9,732 nucleotides of DNA, taken from Alphaproteobacteria bacterium (GTDB taxonomy: Bacteria > Pseudomonadota > Alphaproteobacteria > Rhodospirillales > Rhodospirillaceae). The first letter of the stretch is position 1. Each line of letters begins with the position of its first letter. Of the stretch, positions 1 through 6,660 are shown one piece after another. The stretch covers positions 1 through 9,732 of the forward strand of contig QKGW01000195.1 of NCBI GenBank assembly GCA_003250275.1, read 5' to 3'. The position numbers were made by a program, and so were the translations under genes. The notes under the pieces were generated by a model. The model was not told where the DNA came from and searched no databases. It was given only the letters and a program-made list of their open reading frames with translations.

Positions 1-965
1 TTCTTGAGCGCCGCGAGCATGATGCCGGTGGCGTCGAAGGCCTGCGCGGCGAACATGTTCGGTGCGTCGCCGTAGGCGGTGGCGTAGTCCTTGACGAAGC
101 CCTGGACCTCGGGGGCCGGGTTCTCGGGGACGAAGGTCGAGGCCATGTGCAGGCCGTTGACCGCGTCGCCGCCGAGTTCGATCAGCTTCGGCGAGTAGAG
201 CGAGCTGGTCGAGAACATCGCCGACTTGACGTTGAGCTGCTTCGCCTGCTGCAGCGCCGAGGCGCCCTCCTCATAGAACATGCAGAGGTAGATCGCGTCG
301 GGCTTGGAGCGGCCGATCTTGGTGAGGATCGAGCGGAAGTCGCGGGTGCCGGGGTTGAAGTACTCGGTGCCGGTGACCTTGCCGCCCTTCGCCGCGAACG
401 CCTTGGCGAAGTTCTCGGCGGCGGAGATGCCCCAGTCGTTCTGGATCGCGACGATCGCGACGCTCTTCGCGCCGGTGTCGCGCATCCACGTGGCGGTGAA
501 GGGGCCCTCGTATTCCTGCGTGGTGATGTTGCGGAACTGCCACTTCGAGATCTTGGTGTAGTCCGGGTGCGAGGCGGTCTGGCTGAGCTGCGGTACCCCG
601 GCCTTGGCGTAGACCTCGGCGGCGGCCATCGACACGGTCGAGGAGAAGTCGCCGAGGACGCCGAGGATCTTCGGGTTGTCGGAGAACTTGCGCGCGATGC
701 TGATCGCTTCCTTCGGGTCGTTCTTGCTGTCCTCGTAGACGATCTGCACCGGCACGCCGTCGACGCCGCCCGCGGCGTTGAACGCCTTGAGCTTGATCTC
801 CGCGGCGTTGCGGAACATCTCGCCGTATTGCGAGCGGTCGCCCGAGAGCGGCATTTCATAGCCGATCAGGAGCGGATCGGCGGCGTGCGCGGGAGCGGAG
901 AAACCGCAGGCGAGCGCCGCCGCGGCGAAGGCGAAAGTCTTCAACGATTTAAACTCGGGGCGCAT
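1..965 (-). CDS. Liv-type (branched-chain amino acid ABC transporter family) periplasmic substrate-binding protein, C-terminus cut by window edge
   Basis: This is a periplasmic binding protein of the Peripla_BP_6/LivJ type, which captures a small solute and normally passes it to an ABC permease. Reading the minus strand from ATG at 965 gives 321 codons with no stop before the left edge. Residues 1-28 look like a signal peptide (basic start, alanine-rich core, cleavage after SAPAHA). The mature protein opens with PLLIGYEMPLSGD, the usual first strand of this family. ILGVLGDFSSTVSMAAAEVY (about 100-119), the GVPQLSQTASHP stretch (about 123-134), FRNITTQEYEGP (about 144-155) and PGTRDFRSILTKI (about 205-217) are hallmark segments. 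Family members run about 370-400 residues, so some 50-80 are missing. The start is supported by AAAGGA nine bases upstream. It lies 45 bases downstream of the hydrolase-like gene, probably in one operon. No permease or ATPase partner is visible; the ligand could be an amino acid, an amide or an aromatic acid. The family call is firm, the ligand unknown. Confidence 0.93.
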   Translation of the reverse strand, partial: MRPEFKSLKTFAFAAAALACGFSAPAHAADPLLIGYEMPLSGDRSQYGEMFRNAAEIKLKAFNAAGGVDGVPVQIVYEDSKNDPKEAISIARKFSDNPKILGVLGDFSSTVSMAAAEVYAKAGVPQLSQTASHPDYTKISKWQFRNITTQEYEGPFTATWMRDTGAKSVAIVAIQNDWGISAAENFAKAFAAKGGKVTGTEYFNPGTRDFRSILTKIGRSKPDAIYLCMFYEEGASALQQAKQLNVKSAMFSTSSLYSPKLIELGGDAVNGLHMASTFVPENPAPEVQGFVKDYATAYGDAPNMFAAQAFDATGIMLAALK

Positions 966-1010
966 CGTACGGTGTCCTTTCCTGTCAAATGCGGGGAAGT
1001 ACGCGGAAAT

Positions 1011-1499
1011 TCACTCGGGCGTCGCGCCCGGGGTGATGTGGAGGCGGCAGCAGCCCTCGCGGCCCTGCTTCCAGGTGTCGACCTCGATATTGAAGCCGGC
1101 CTCGCCGAAGGTGCCCTTGTCGACGCACCCGGCCATGCCGCACATGTGTTCGAGCTCTTCGCCCTCGATGCCCGCGCCCTGCCAGCTCTCCTTGAGCGGG
1201 CAGCGGTGGAAGTGGATGCGCAGGCTGTCGTCGGTGCATTCGGCGACTTCCGGCGAGAACATTTTCTCGGCATCGGGGATGAAGTCGAGGAACGCATCCT
1301 TCAGACCCTTGAGGTCCGACGGCGCATAGGGAGAGAAGTTGTCGGCGATGTCGGCGCCGCGCTTGTAGATTGCACGTTTCATAATCGTCGTGGCCAATTC
1401 CGCGCCGATTTCGTCGCGCATTTCCTCGAACACCGCGCGGTAGAACAGGGCGCGGCTGCCGATGGCGGAGCGCAGCAGTTCCCGGGCTTTGTCGTCCAT
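1011..1499 (-). CDS. Small cysteine-rich protein resembling the L-2-amino-thiazoline-4-carboxylic acid hydrolase family
   Basis: The protein has 162 residues, no signal peptide and no membrane segment, so it is probably cytoplasmic. The N-terminal half is helical (RALFYRAVFEEMRDEIG, about 16-32). The C-terminal half carries the motif HFHRCPL (about 96-102), followed by a glycine-rich stretch, CGMAGC (120-125), GEAGF (132-136) and EGCC (148-151). Cysteines lie at 88, 100, 120, 125, 150 and 151. This order (CP, W, G, C, GF, G..C) recalls the ATC_hydrolase family, named for the enzyme that opens a thiazoline ring on the bacterial route from ATC to cysteine. Most relatives have no tested activity, so the family call is moderate and the reaction unproven. 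The spaced cysteines could also bind metal, and a V4R-like small-molecule sensor is an alternative. An in-frame ATG 25 codons upstream (1574) is less likely, because AAAGAGG sits seven bases before the chosen ATG. The neighbouring binding-protein gene follows 45 bases downstream. Confidence 0.72.
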   Translation of the reverse strand: MDDKARELLRSAIGSRALFYRAVFEEMRDEIGAELATTIMKRAIYKRGADIADNFSPYAPSDLKGLKDAFLDFIPDAEKMFSPEVAECTDDSLRIHFHRCPLKESWQGAGIEGEELEHMCGMAGCVDKGTFGEAGFNIEVDTWKQGREGCCRLHITPGATPE

Positions 1500-1506
1500 T
1501 TCATCG

Positions 1507-1513
1507 CCTCTTT
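1507..1513 (-). promoter_or_regulatory. Ribosome binding site that fixes the start of the hydrolase-like gene
   Basis: Read on the minus strand this is AAAGAGG, seven bases before the ATG at 1499. It favours the 162-residue form over the in-frame ATG at 1574, which I see no comparable site for. The extra 25 residues of the longer form are basic and polar and look like translated leader rather than protein. Confidence 0.6.
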
Positions 1514-1666
1514 CACAGGATTTCCGACTATCGCCAGGCCGGCGACCTCGGTTAGGATCGTACAGGTGGTTCAAACCTCAAGCAAATCTTGCGCCGTTTG
1601 AAAACGCTGCGGTTTTCCGGGATGCCGTGCTTTTCCCACTAACATCTCGTTGAACAAAAATAAACA

Positions 1667-1689
1667 CCATAATTTTTCTGTTATTATGG
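1667..1689. promoter_or_regulatory. Inverted repeat in the divergent intergenic region, candidate operator
   Basis: CCATAAT (1667-1673) and ATTATGG (1683-1689) form a perfect 7-base inverted repeat with a 9-base spacer. Arm centres are 16 bases apart. The repeat sits in a short AT-rich island (about 1640-1690) inside otherwise GC-rich DNA, 37 bases before the oxidoreductase start and 167 bases from the divergent hydrolase-like start. Each arm contains CATAAT, a five-of-six match to a -10 box, on opposite strands, although I find no good -35 box at the right distance for either. A dyad of this size suits a dimeric repressor or activator. It is followed by no T-run, so a terminator is unlikely. 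No regulator gene is in the window. Confidence 0.45.
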
Positions 1690-1726
1690 CGCGGGTCCGT
1701 CCGCGTCCCTGTCCGGTGAGGTCGAC

Positions 1727-3019
1727 ATGCGTCTTGAACAGAGCCCCCTGAGCGCCGCGATCTGGCATTCCACCGCGATCGCCGCGCCCGCCACCGAGCC
1801 CCTCGCGGGCAGCGTTTCGGTCGACGTCGCGGTGGTCGGCGCCGGGTCCACCGGCCTTTCCGCGGCGCTGGCGCTGCGCGAGAAGGGCGCGTCGGTCGCG
1901 GTGCTGGAGGCGGGCGAGCTCGGCGAGGGCGGGTCGGGCCGCAACAACGGCATGGCGATCCCGACGCTCTCGAAGCTCGATCCCGACGACTTGATCGCGC
2001 GCTACGGCGATGCGGGCGAGCGCCTCGCGCGCCTGATCGGCGGCGCGGCGACGCAGTTCTTCGACGTCGTGCGCGCGCACGACATGCAGTGCGACGCGGT
2101 GCAGACCGGCTGGATGGCCCCGGCGCACCGCCCGGCGCGCCTCGATCTGCTCGAACGCCGCCACGCGCAGTGGGCGAAGCTCGGCGTGCCCTGCGAAATG
2201 CTCGACAAGGCGGCGGCCTCGGAAAAGCTCGGCTCGACCTGGTATCACGGCGGCCTGTTCTTCCCCGAGGGCGGCCACGTCAACCCGCTCGGCTTCACCC
2301 GCGAGCTCGCGCGCGTCGCGCTTGCGGCGGGGGCGCAGGTGTTCACCCGTTCCCCGGCGACGCGGATCGCGAAATCCGACGGCAAGTGGGTGCTGCGCAC
2401 GCCGGGCGGCCGGGTCGAGACGGACACCGTGATCCTCGCCACCAACGCCTACACCGATAAGCTCTGGCCCGGCCTCAAGCGTTCGGTGGTGCCGCTGCTG
2501 AACTTCCAGATGGCGACCCTGCCGCAGCCCGAGGCGGTGCGCAAGATGGTGCTGCCGACCGGCATCGCCGCGTCCGACACCCAGGCCGATCTGCACTTCT
2601 TCCACTGGGACGGCGCCGGGCGGATGATCACCGGTGCGACCCTCGCGTTGCCGTGGGTCGGCGCGCACGCACGCCTGCGCGACAAGGTCGGCGACCGCGT
2701 CGCCAAGGTCTTTCCGGTGATCGGCAAGCCGTGGTTCACCCACGTCTGGAGCGGCTGGCTCGCGATGGTGCCGGACTTCGCACCGCACTTCCATCGCCTC
2801 GACGACGGCGTGTTCGCGGCGGTGGGCTACTGCGGGCGCGGCTTCGCGCTCGGCTTCGCGGCGGGCCGCGAACTCGCCAAGGCGGCGCTCGGCGCGCCCG
2901 ATGCCGAGGTCGCGCTGCCGTTCACCGAAGTCAAGCCGGCGGTGCCGTTGCACGAGCTGACCAGCCCGTACGCGAGCGTCGCGATGCTGCACTACCGGCG
3001 ATTCGACACGCGCGACTGA
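1727..3019 (+). CDS. DAO-family FAD-dependent oxidoreductase, OrdL/PuuB-like
   Basis: This 430-residue protein belongs to the D-amino-acid oxidase (DAO) flavoprotein family, whose members oxidise C-N bonds in amino acids and amines. The N-terminal WHSTA (13-17), the dinucleotide fold VVGAGSTGLSAAL (about 37-49) with its acidic partner E61, and SGRNNG (70-75) match the gamma-glutamylputrescine oxidase/OrdL subgroup. ATNAYT (238-243), a WSGWLAMVPDFAP segment (about 341-353) and GYCGRGFALGF (367-377) are the other expected FAD and active-site elements. Length is normal for the subgroup, with no break. There is no signal peptide, so it should be cytoplasmic. GGTGAG lies six bases before the ATG. 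The substrate cannot be read from sequence: polyamine conjugates, secondary amino acids and D-amino acids are all possible. It diverges from the hydrolase-like/binding-protein unit and may share its control region. No gamma-glutamylputrescine synthetase or aldehyde dehydrogenase is visible, so I give no gene symbol. Confidence 0.9.
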   Translation: MRLEQSPLSAAIWHSTAIAAPATEPLAGSVSVDVAVVGAGSTGLSAALALREKGASVAVLEAGELGEGGSGRNNGMAIPTLSKLDPDDLIARYGDAGERLARLIGGAATQFFDVVRAHDMQCDAVQTGWMAPAHRPARLDLLERRHAQWAKLGVPCEMLDKAAASEKLGSTWYHGGLFFPEGGHVNPLGFTRELARVALAAGAQVFTRSPATRIAKSDGKWVLRTPGGRVETDTVILATNAYTDKLWPGLKRSVVPLLNFQMATLPQPEAVRKMVLPTGIAASDTQADLHFFHWDGAGRMITGATLALPWVGAHARLRDKVGDRVAKVFPVIGKPWFTHVWSGWLAMVPDFAPHFHRLDDGVFAAVGYCGRGFALGFAAGRELAKAALGAPDAEVALPFTEVKPAVPLHELTSPYASVAMLHYRRFDTRD

Positions 3020-3026
3020 TCGGTCC

Positions 3027-3055
3027 TCGACAAAGGGGGCGCGGTCCTCTATCGG
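3027..3055 (+). promoter_or_regulatory. Possible promoter of the UPF0149 gene
   Basis: TCGACA (3027-3032) matches five of six -35 bases, and TATCGG (3050-3055) matches three of six -10 bases, with a 17-base spacer. Transcription would start about 25 bases before the ATG. The -10 match is weak, so read-through from the oxidoreductase gene is an equal possibility. Confidence 0.25.
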
Positions 3056-3087
3056 TGGGGTTCACACGCGGAAAAAGGAGCGGGGGA

Positions 3088-3657
3088 ATGGCCGAGGACG
3101 ACTTCGACGACGATGCGGAACTGGTGGCCGAACTCGACGAGGCGCTCGCCTCCGAAGACGCGCCCGAGGACTGTATGCAGCTCTCCGAGCTCGACGGCTT
3201 CCTGACCGGCCTTGCGGTGGCGCCGTTCGCGGTGGAGCCGGAGGAATGGCTCTCCTGGGTGTGGGGCGAAGGCTTCGCCGACAAGAAGCTCGAAGCCCAC
3301 GTCGCCGAGATGGTGATGGACCACTACGCCCGCATCATCGAGGACATCGAGGAGGGCTACGGCATCGACCCGCTGCTGTGGGAAAATCCCGACGGCAGCG
3401 CCGACGCCGCCGACTGGGCCGACGGCTTCATGGCCGCGGTCGACCTGCGCCCCGAGGAATGGCTGCCGATCCTCGACGACGACCAGGCGCGCCTGCATCT
3501 GGTGCCGATCCTCGCGCTCGCGTCCGATGCCGATGGCCAGCCGCTGCTGCAGCTTTCGCCCGCCGATCTCAAGCGGATTCAGGACGACGTCGAGACCCTG
3601 ATTCCGAAGGCGGTCGAAGAGATTCACGCCTACTGGCGCGACCACGGCGAGGCGTAA
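3088..3657 (+). CDS. UPF0149 family protein (YecA/YgfB-like)
   Basis: The product has 189 residues, is very acidic at its N-terminus (EDDFDDDAE within the first eleven residues) and has no signal peptide or membrane segment. The conserved family signature is clear: LDGFLTGLAVAP (35-46), followed by EEWLSWVWGEGF (52-63). The central WADGFMAAVDLRPEEWLPIL region (110-129) is also typical of the family, in which a tryptophan precedes GF and a second WLPIL follows. YecA-type members often end in a metal-binding SEC-C tail; none is present here, so the protein consists of the core helical domain only. The molecular role of the family is poorly defined. AAGGAG seven bases before the ATG supports this start; the open frame extends upstream to 2653 but that part overlaps the oxidoreductase gene in another frame. 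It lies 68 bases after that gene and just before a strong terminator, so it ends the transcription unit. Its link to the transporters is unclear. Confidence 0.9.
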   Translation: MAEDDFDDDAELVAELDEALASEDAPEDCMQLSELDGFLTGLAVAPFAVEPEEWLSWVWGEGFADKKLEAHVAEMVMDHYARIIEDIEEGYGIDPLLWENPDGSADAADWADGFMAAVDLRPEEWLPILDDDQARLHLVPILALASDADGQPLLQLSPADLKRIQDDVETLIPKAVEEIHAYWRDHGEA

Positions 3658-3677
3658 TCCGCCAAAAGCTCGAAAAG

Positions 3678-3709
3678 TCCCCGTTTCGCAATGCGGAACG
3701 GGGATTTTT
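3678..3709 (+). terminator. Intrinsic terminator after the UPF0149 gene
   Basis: TCCCCGTT (3678-3685) pairs with AACGGGGA (3697-3704), and the stem continues inward by a G-T pair and three more G-C pairs to an AAT loop. Five T residues follow at 3705-3709. Four A residues precede the stem (3673-3676), so it may also work on the other strand. It separates the oxidoreductase/UPF0149 unit from the DctPQM operon. Confidence 0.9.
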
Positions 3710-3781
3710 ATGTTTTTGGGTGGATCATTTTCTGTCTTTCCGGTATGGGATTTCGTCATCTTGTTAAGGCGAAACGGCCAT

Positions 3782-3802
3782 GCCCGAAGTTTTCGTTCGG
3801 GC
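3782..3802 (+). repeat. Inverted repeat in the leader of the DctP gene
   Basis: GCCCGAA (3782-3788) and TTCGGGC (3796-3802) are perfect complements separated by seven bases. The element ends 27 bases before the DctP start and upstream of its ribosome binding site. It could be an operator dyad or a leader hairpin in the mRNA; no T-run follows, so it is not a classic terminator. No sigma-54 type promoter (TGGC...TTGC) is seen in 3705-3829, and I could not place a convincing sigma-70 promoter there. Confidence 0.4.
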
Positions 3803-3829
3803 CCACAAAAGAGATCTCGGGAGGACACG

Positions 3830-4819
3830 ATGCGGAAATGGATGCTCGGAGGCCTGATCGGCCTCGGTTTGGCGGTGGCGTCGGGCGCGGCGGACGCGGC
3901 GACGGTGCTGCGCGTCACCTCGCAGATGCCCGCGAAGCACCACGTCGGCCAGAACCTCCTCGCGTTCAAGGAAATCGTCGAGCGCGAGAGCAAGGGCGAC
4001 ATCAAGGTCGAAATCTACCCGGCCTCGCAGCTCTACAAGGACGCCGAGACGCCGCAGGCGGTGTCGACCGGCGCGGTCGACATGGGCTCGGTCTCGCTCG
4101 CCCAGTTCGCCGGCACGATCCCGGCGGTGGATGTGTTCTACGTGCCGTTCCTGTTCGATTCCAACGAGCGCGTGCGCGCGGCGACCGCGCCCGGCAGCCC
4201 GATCCGCTCCGCGCTCGACGCGGCGATCCTCGAAACCGGCAGCCGCGTGCTGTGGTGGCAGGCGTTCGGCGGCTCGATCCTGATCACCAAGGGCTTCGAG
4301 GTGCGCAACCCCGACGATCTCAAGGGCAAGAAGGTGCGCGTGTTCGGCAAGACCCTCGGCCGCTTCATCGAGGCGGTCGGCGGCGCGCCGACGATGCTCT
4401 CGGGCTCCGAGCAGTTCATCGCCTACCAGCGTGGCACCGTCGATGCGGGCATGACCGGCATCACCACGGTTCCGGCGCGCAAGCTCTACCAGGTCACCGA
4501 CACCATGACCGTGACCAACAACGCCGACGTCGAGTTCATCGTCATCGTCAACGAAAAGGTCTGGCAGGGCCTCACCGACCAGCAGCGCGCGATCGTCACC
4601 GCCGCGGGCCGCACCGTCGAGGCCGATCTGCGCAACAAGATGGAGCAGCTCGAGGCCGACGCCCTGGTCGAGACCAAGAAGCACATGAAGGTGATCGAAC
4701 TCACCCCCGCCGAACGCGCCAAGTGGCGCGCCGCCACCGAACCGGTGATCGCCGAGTTCAAGCAGTGGGCCGGTCCGCTCGGCGCGAAGCTGATCACCGA
4801 AGCGCAGGCGCTCAAGTAA
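3830..4819 (+). CDS. dctP: TRAP transporter DctP-family periplasmic solute-binding protein
   Basis: This is the periplasmic receptor of a TRAP transporter: it binds a small anion, usually a carboxylate, and delivers it to the DctQM membrane pair. The protein has 329 residues. A signal peptide spans about 1-23 (MRKW start, GLIGLGLAVASG core, cleavage after ADA). Family features include EIYPASQLYKD (61-71), VFYVPFLFD (102-110), the segment GKKVRVFG (166-173) whose R170 corresponds to the arginine that pairs with the ligand carboxylate in known DctP proteins, and GSEQFIAYQRGTVDAG (192-207). The in-frame region upstream of 3830 is leader, since GGGAGG at 3819-3824 precedes the ATG by five bases. 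The gene follows a terminator and starts the operon; DctQ begins 38 bases after its stop. Ligand unknown: dicarboxylates, keto acids, sugar acids and ectoine are all possible in this family. Symbol used in the generic family sense. Confidence 0.95.
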   Translation: MRKWMLGGLIGLGLAVASGAADAATVLRVTSQMPAKHHVGQNLLAFKEIVERESKGDIKVEIYPASQLYKDAETPQAVSTGAVDMGSVSLAQFAGTIPAVDVFYVPFLFDSNERVRAATAPGSPIRSALDAAILETGSRVLWWQAFGGSILITKGFEVRNPDDLKGKKVRVFGKTLGRFIEAVGGAPTMLSGSEQFIAYQRGTVDAGMTGITTVPARKLYQVTDTMTVTNNADVEFIVIVNEKVWQGLTDQQRAIVTAAGRTVEADLRNKMEQLEADALVETKKHMKVIELTPAERAKWRAATEPVIAEFKQWAGPLGAKLITEAQALK

Positions 4820-4827
4820 AACGGGGA

Positions 4828-4843
4828 CCGCGCCCGCGCGCGG
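4828..4843 (+). promoter_or_regulatory. Hairpin in the DctP-DctQ gap, overlapping the DctQ ribosome binding site region
   Basis: CCGCGC (4828-4833) pairs with GCGCGG (4838-4843) over a four-base loop; an overlapping alternative is the perfect palindrome CCCGCGCGCGGG (4833-4844). No T-run follows. It sits directly after the DctP stop and touches the GGGGTGAAG stretch (4842-4850) that serves DctQ. Such a structure could protect the DctP part of the mRNA or limit DctQM translation, consistent with the need for more binding protein than permease. That function is inferred. Confidence 0.45.
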
Positions 4844-4857
4844 GGTGAAGTGACGAG

Positions 4858-5343
4858 ATGTTCGGTTTGATCGACAAGGTTTCCGACGCCTGCGGGCGGC
4901 TGGCGGCGTGGCTGTTCTTCGCCGTCGGCTTCCTCATCACCGCCGAGGTGATCTCGCGCTACGTGTTCACCGCGCCGACGCCGTGGACCGAGGAAATCTC
5001 GCTCGCGTTGCAGATCTGGGCGACCTACCTCGCCGCCGCGTTCGTGCTGCGCAACCGCGATCTCATCGTCATCGAGTTCTTCACCCAGCGCATGGGGCCG
5101 CGCCGCCGCCGCATCGCGGAAACCTTCAGCCTGCTGGTGATCCTCGCCTTCGCGCTGTGCGCCACGCTCTACGGTGCGGCGATCGTGATCGAATCGGTGG
5201 AGCAGAACCGCCACACCGCCTCGATGCTCGGCCTGCCGCGCTGGCTCACCGAGGCGTCGATCCCGGTCGGCTTCGGCCTGCTCACGATGCAGACGGCGGT
5301 CGAACTGGTGCGCACCTGGGTGCGCCGGGAGGGCCGGCGATGA
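4858..5343 (+). CDS. dctQ: TRAP transporter small membrane subunit, DctQ family
   Basis: The protein has 161 residues and four predicted membrane helices, at about 13-36, 47-66, 87-111 and 130-152, the standard DctQ topology. The family signature PWTEEISLAL (42-51) follows the first helix, and the sequence RDLIVIEFFTQRM (67-79) matches the usual loop after helix 2 (often HI.V). DctQ forms a complex with DctM in the inner membrane and is needed for transport and for interaction with the binding protein. The ATG is preceded by GGTGAAG with seven bases of spacing. Its TGA overlaps the DctM ATG as ATGA, so translation of the two is probably coupled. Length and features are normal; nothing is missing. 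The identity rests on helices, motif and position between DctP and DctM, and is secure. Confidence 0.95.
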   Translation: MFGLIDKVSDACGRLAAWLFFAVGFLITAEVISRYVFTAPTPWTEEISLALQIWATYLAAAFVLRNRDLIVIEFFTQRMGPRRRRIAETFSLLVILAFALCATLYGAAIVIESVEQNRHTASMLGLPRWLTEASIPVGFGLLTMQTAVELVRTWVRREGRR

Positions 5344-6614
5344 CCGCGGCGCTCCTCCTCGCCGCGATGGGCGGCCTGATGGCGGTCGGCGTGCCGGTGG
5401 CGTTCGCGCTCGGCGGCCTCGGCCTCGCGATGCTGCTCGCCGCCGGGCTCTCGCCGCTGATGGTGCCGCAGGGGCTCTACTCCCTCACCGACAGCTTCGT
5501 GCTGCTCGCGGTGCCGCTGTTCCTTCTGATGTCGAACGTGCTGTTGAAGGGCGGGGCGGGGCGGAGCCTGTTCGCGGCGGTGCAGAGCTGGGTCGGACAC
5601 TGGCCGGGCGGCCTCGGCATCGCCACCGTGCTCTCCTGCGCGGTGTTCGCGGCGATCTCGGGTTCGTCGGTCGCCTGCGCCGCGACGATCGGCACCGTGG
5701 CGATCAAGGAGATGACCGAGCGCGGCTACGCGCGGCCGTTCGTCTACGGCCTCGTCGCCGCGGGCGGCACCCTCGGCATCCTCATTCCGCCGTCGATCCC
5801 GATGATCGTCTACTGCGTGCTCACCGACGATTCGATCGCCGACATGTTCCTCGCCGGCGTCGGGCCGGGGGTGCTGCTGTGCGGCATGTTCATCGCCTTC
5901 AGCTTCCTCTACGGCAAGTTCGGCAAGGGCTGCCGCCGCGCGCCCAAGGCGGACTGGGCCGAGCGCCGCGCCGCCACGCTGGAGGCGCTGCCGGTGATCG
6001 CGATCGCGGTGCTGGTGATCGGCTCGATCTACCTCGGCGTCTGCACGCCGACCGAATCCGCCGGGCTCGGCTTCGTCGCCGCGCTGATCACCGTGGTGGT
6101 CAAGCGCAGCCTCACCTGGCAGGGGCTGCGCGAGGCGGCGATGGAATCGATGCGCACCACGGTGACGATCTTCCTGATCATGGCCGGCGCGACGGTGTTC
6201 GGCAAAGCCATCACCCTCTACCAGATCCCGCAGGAGGTGGCGCAGGCGGTCTCCGACAACCTCACCACCGTCGGGCCGTTCGTGTTCGCGGTGTGCGCGG
6301 TGCTGCTGGTGATGGGGTTCTTCCTCGAATCGATGTCGATGCTGATGATCATGATGCCGGTGCTGCATCCGGCGCTGCTCGACATGGGCATCGACACCAT
6401 CTGGTTCGGCGTGATCTTCATGCTGATGATCGAGTGCGCGCTGATCACCCCGCCGGTCGGGCTCAATCTCTACGTCATCCAGGCGGTGGCGAAGACGCCG
6501 ATCGAGCCGGTGATCAAGGGCGTGTGGCCGTTTATCGCGATGATGTTCGCCACCGTGCTCGCGGTCTATTTCTTCCCCGCCGTGGCGCTCGGAATCCCCT
6601 TCGGATTCCATTAG
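5340..6614 (+). CDS. dctM: TRAP transporter large permease subunit, DctM family
   Basis: This 424-residue inner-membrane protein is the transport subunit, moving solute with a sodium or proton gradient through an elevator-like mechanism. It is hydrophobic throughout, with about a dozen membrane segments, and has the usual length of the family. Key motifs are all present: the first hairpin with ISGSSVACAATIG (106-118), GGTLGILIPPSIPMIVY (142-158), GVCTPTESAGLG (233-244) and ALITPPVGLNLYVIQAV (367-383). The two IPPS/TPPV-type hairpins form the substrate and ion sites in known members. The start overlaps the DctQ stop by four bases (ATGA); the same frame is open upstream to 4908 but that part is only an overlap with DctQ. 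No obvious terminator follows within the 181-base gap before the next system, so read-through into it is possible. Confidence 0.96.
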   Translation: MTAALLLAAMGGLMAVGVPVAFALGGLGLAMLLAAGLSPLMVPQGLYSLTDSFVLLAVPLFLLMSNVLLKGGAGRSLFAAVQSWVGHWPGGLGIATVLSCAVFAAISGSSVACAATIGTVAIKEMTERGYARPFVYGLVAAGGTLGILIPPSIPMIVYCVLTDDSIADMFLAGVGPGVLLCGMFIAFSFLYGKFGKGCRRAPKADWAERRAATLEALPVIAIAVLVIGSIYLGVCTPTESAGLGFVAALITVVVKRSLTWQGLREAAMESMRTTVTIFLIMAGATVFGKAITLYQIPQEVAQAVSDNLTTVGPFVFAVCAVLLVMGFFLESMSMLMIMMPVLHPALLDMGIDTIWFGVIFMLMIECALITPPVGLNLYVIQAVAKTPIEPVIKGVWPFIAMMFATVLAVYFFPAVALGIPFGFH

Positions 6615-6660
6615 CCGTGCGCCGATTCTGCGGTTTGTGACGCGTGTGTCGGGATCGAAG

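Noticed and set aside
1500..1574. N-terminal extension of the hydrolase-like protein to the ATG at 1574
   Set aside because: The extra 25 residues are unlike protein of this family, and AAAGAGG sits seven bases before the ATG at 1499. I used the shorter form.
1561..1580. GGTT-CA-AACC palindrome and a weak TTGCTT/TACGAT promoter on the minus strand
   Set aside because: The arms are only four bases and the promoter boxes match three and four of six positions. This is too weak to list as a feature.
147..1601. Long plus-strand open frame (484 codons) across the left region
   Set aside because: Its translation is arginine-, valine- and leucine-rich low-complexity sequence. The minus strand under it encodes a recognisable Liv-type binding protein and the hydrolase-like protein with good ribosome sites. 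It is a GC-driven antisense shadow.
1571..2992. Long minus-strand open frame (473 codons) opposite the FAD oxidoreductase
   Set aside because: The translation is rich in Arg, Ala, Glu and His with no family pattern, while the plus strand has clear FAD motifs. Typical antisense shadow in GC-rich DNA.
3710..3829. DctP starting at the upstream in-frame ATG (3710), 40 codons earlier
   Set aside because: This would begin inside the tail of the terminator and place an extra hydrophobic and basic stretch before a complete signal peptide. The ATG at 3830 has GGGAGG at proper spacing.
3705..3829. Sigma-54 promoter for the TRAP operon, as in some dicarboxylate transport operons
   Set aside because: I looked for the TGGC...TTGC pattern with -24/-12 spacing and found none.
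5169..6611. Minus-strand open frame (480 codons) opposite DctM
   Set aside because: The translation is dominated by His, Arg, Asp and Glu, the complement of hydrophobic codons in the real permease gene. No signature is present.
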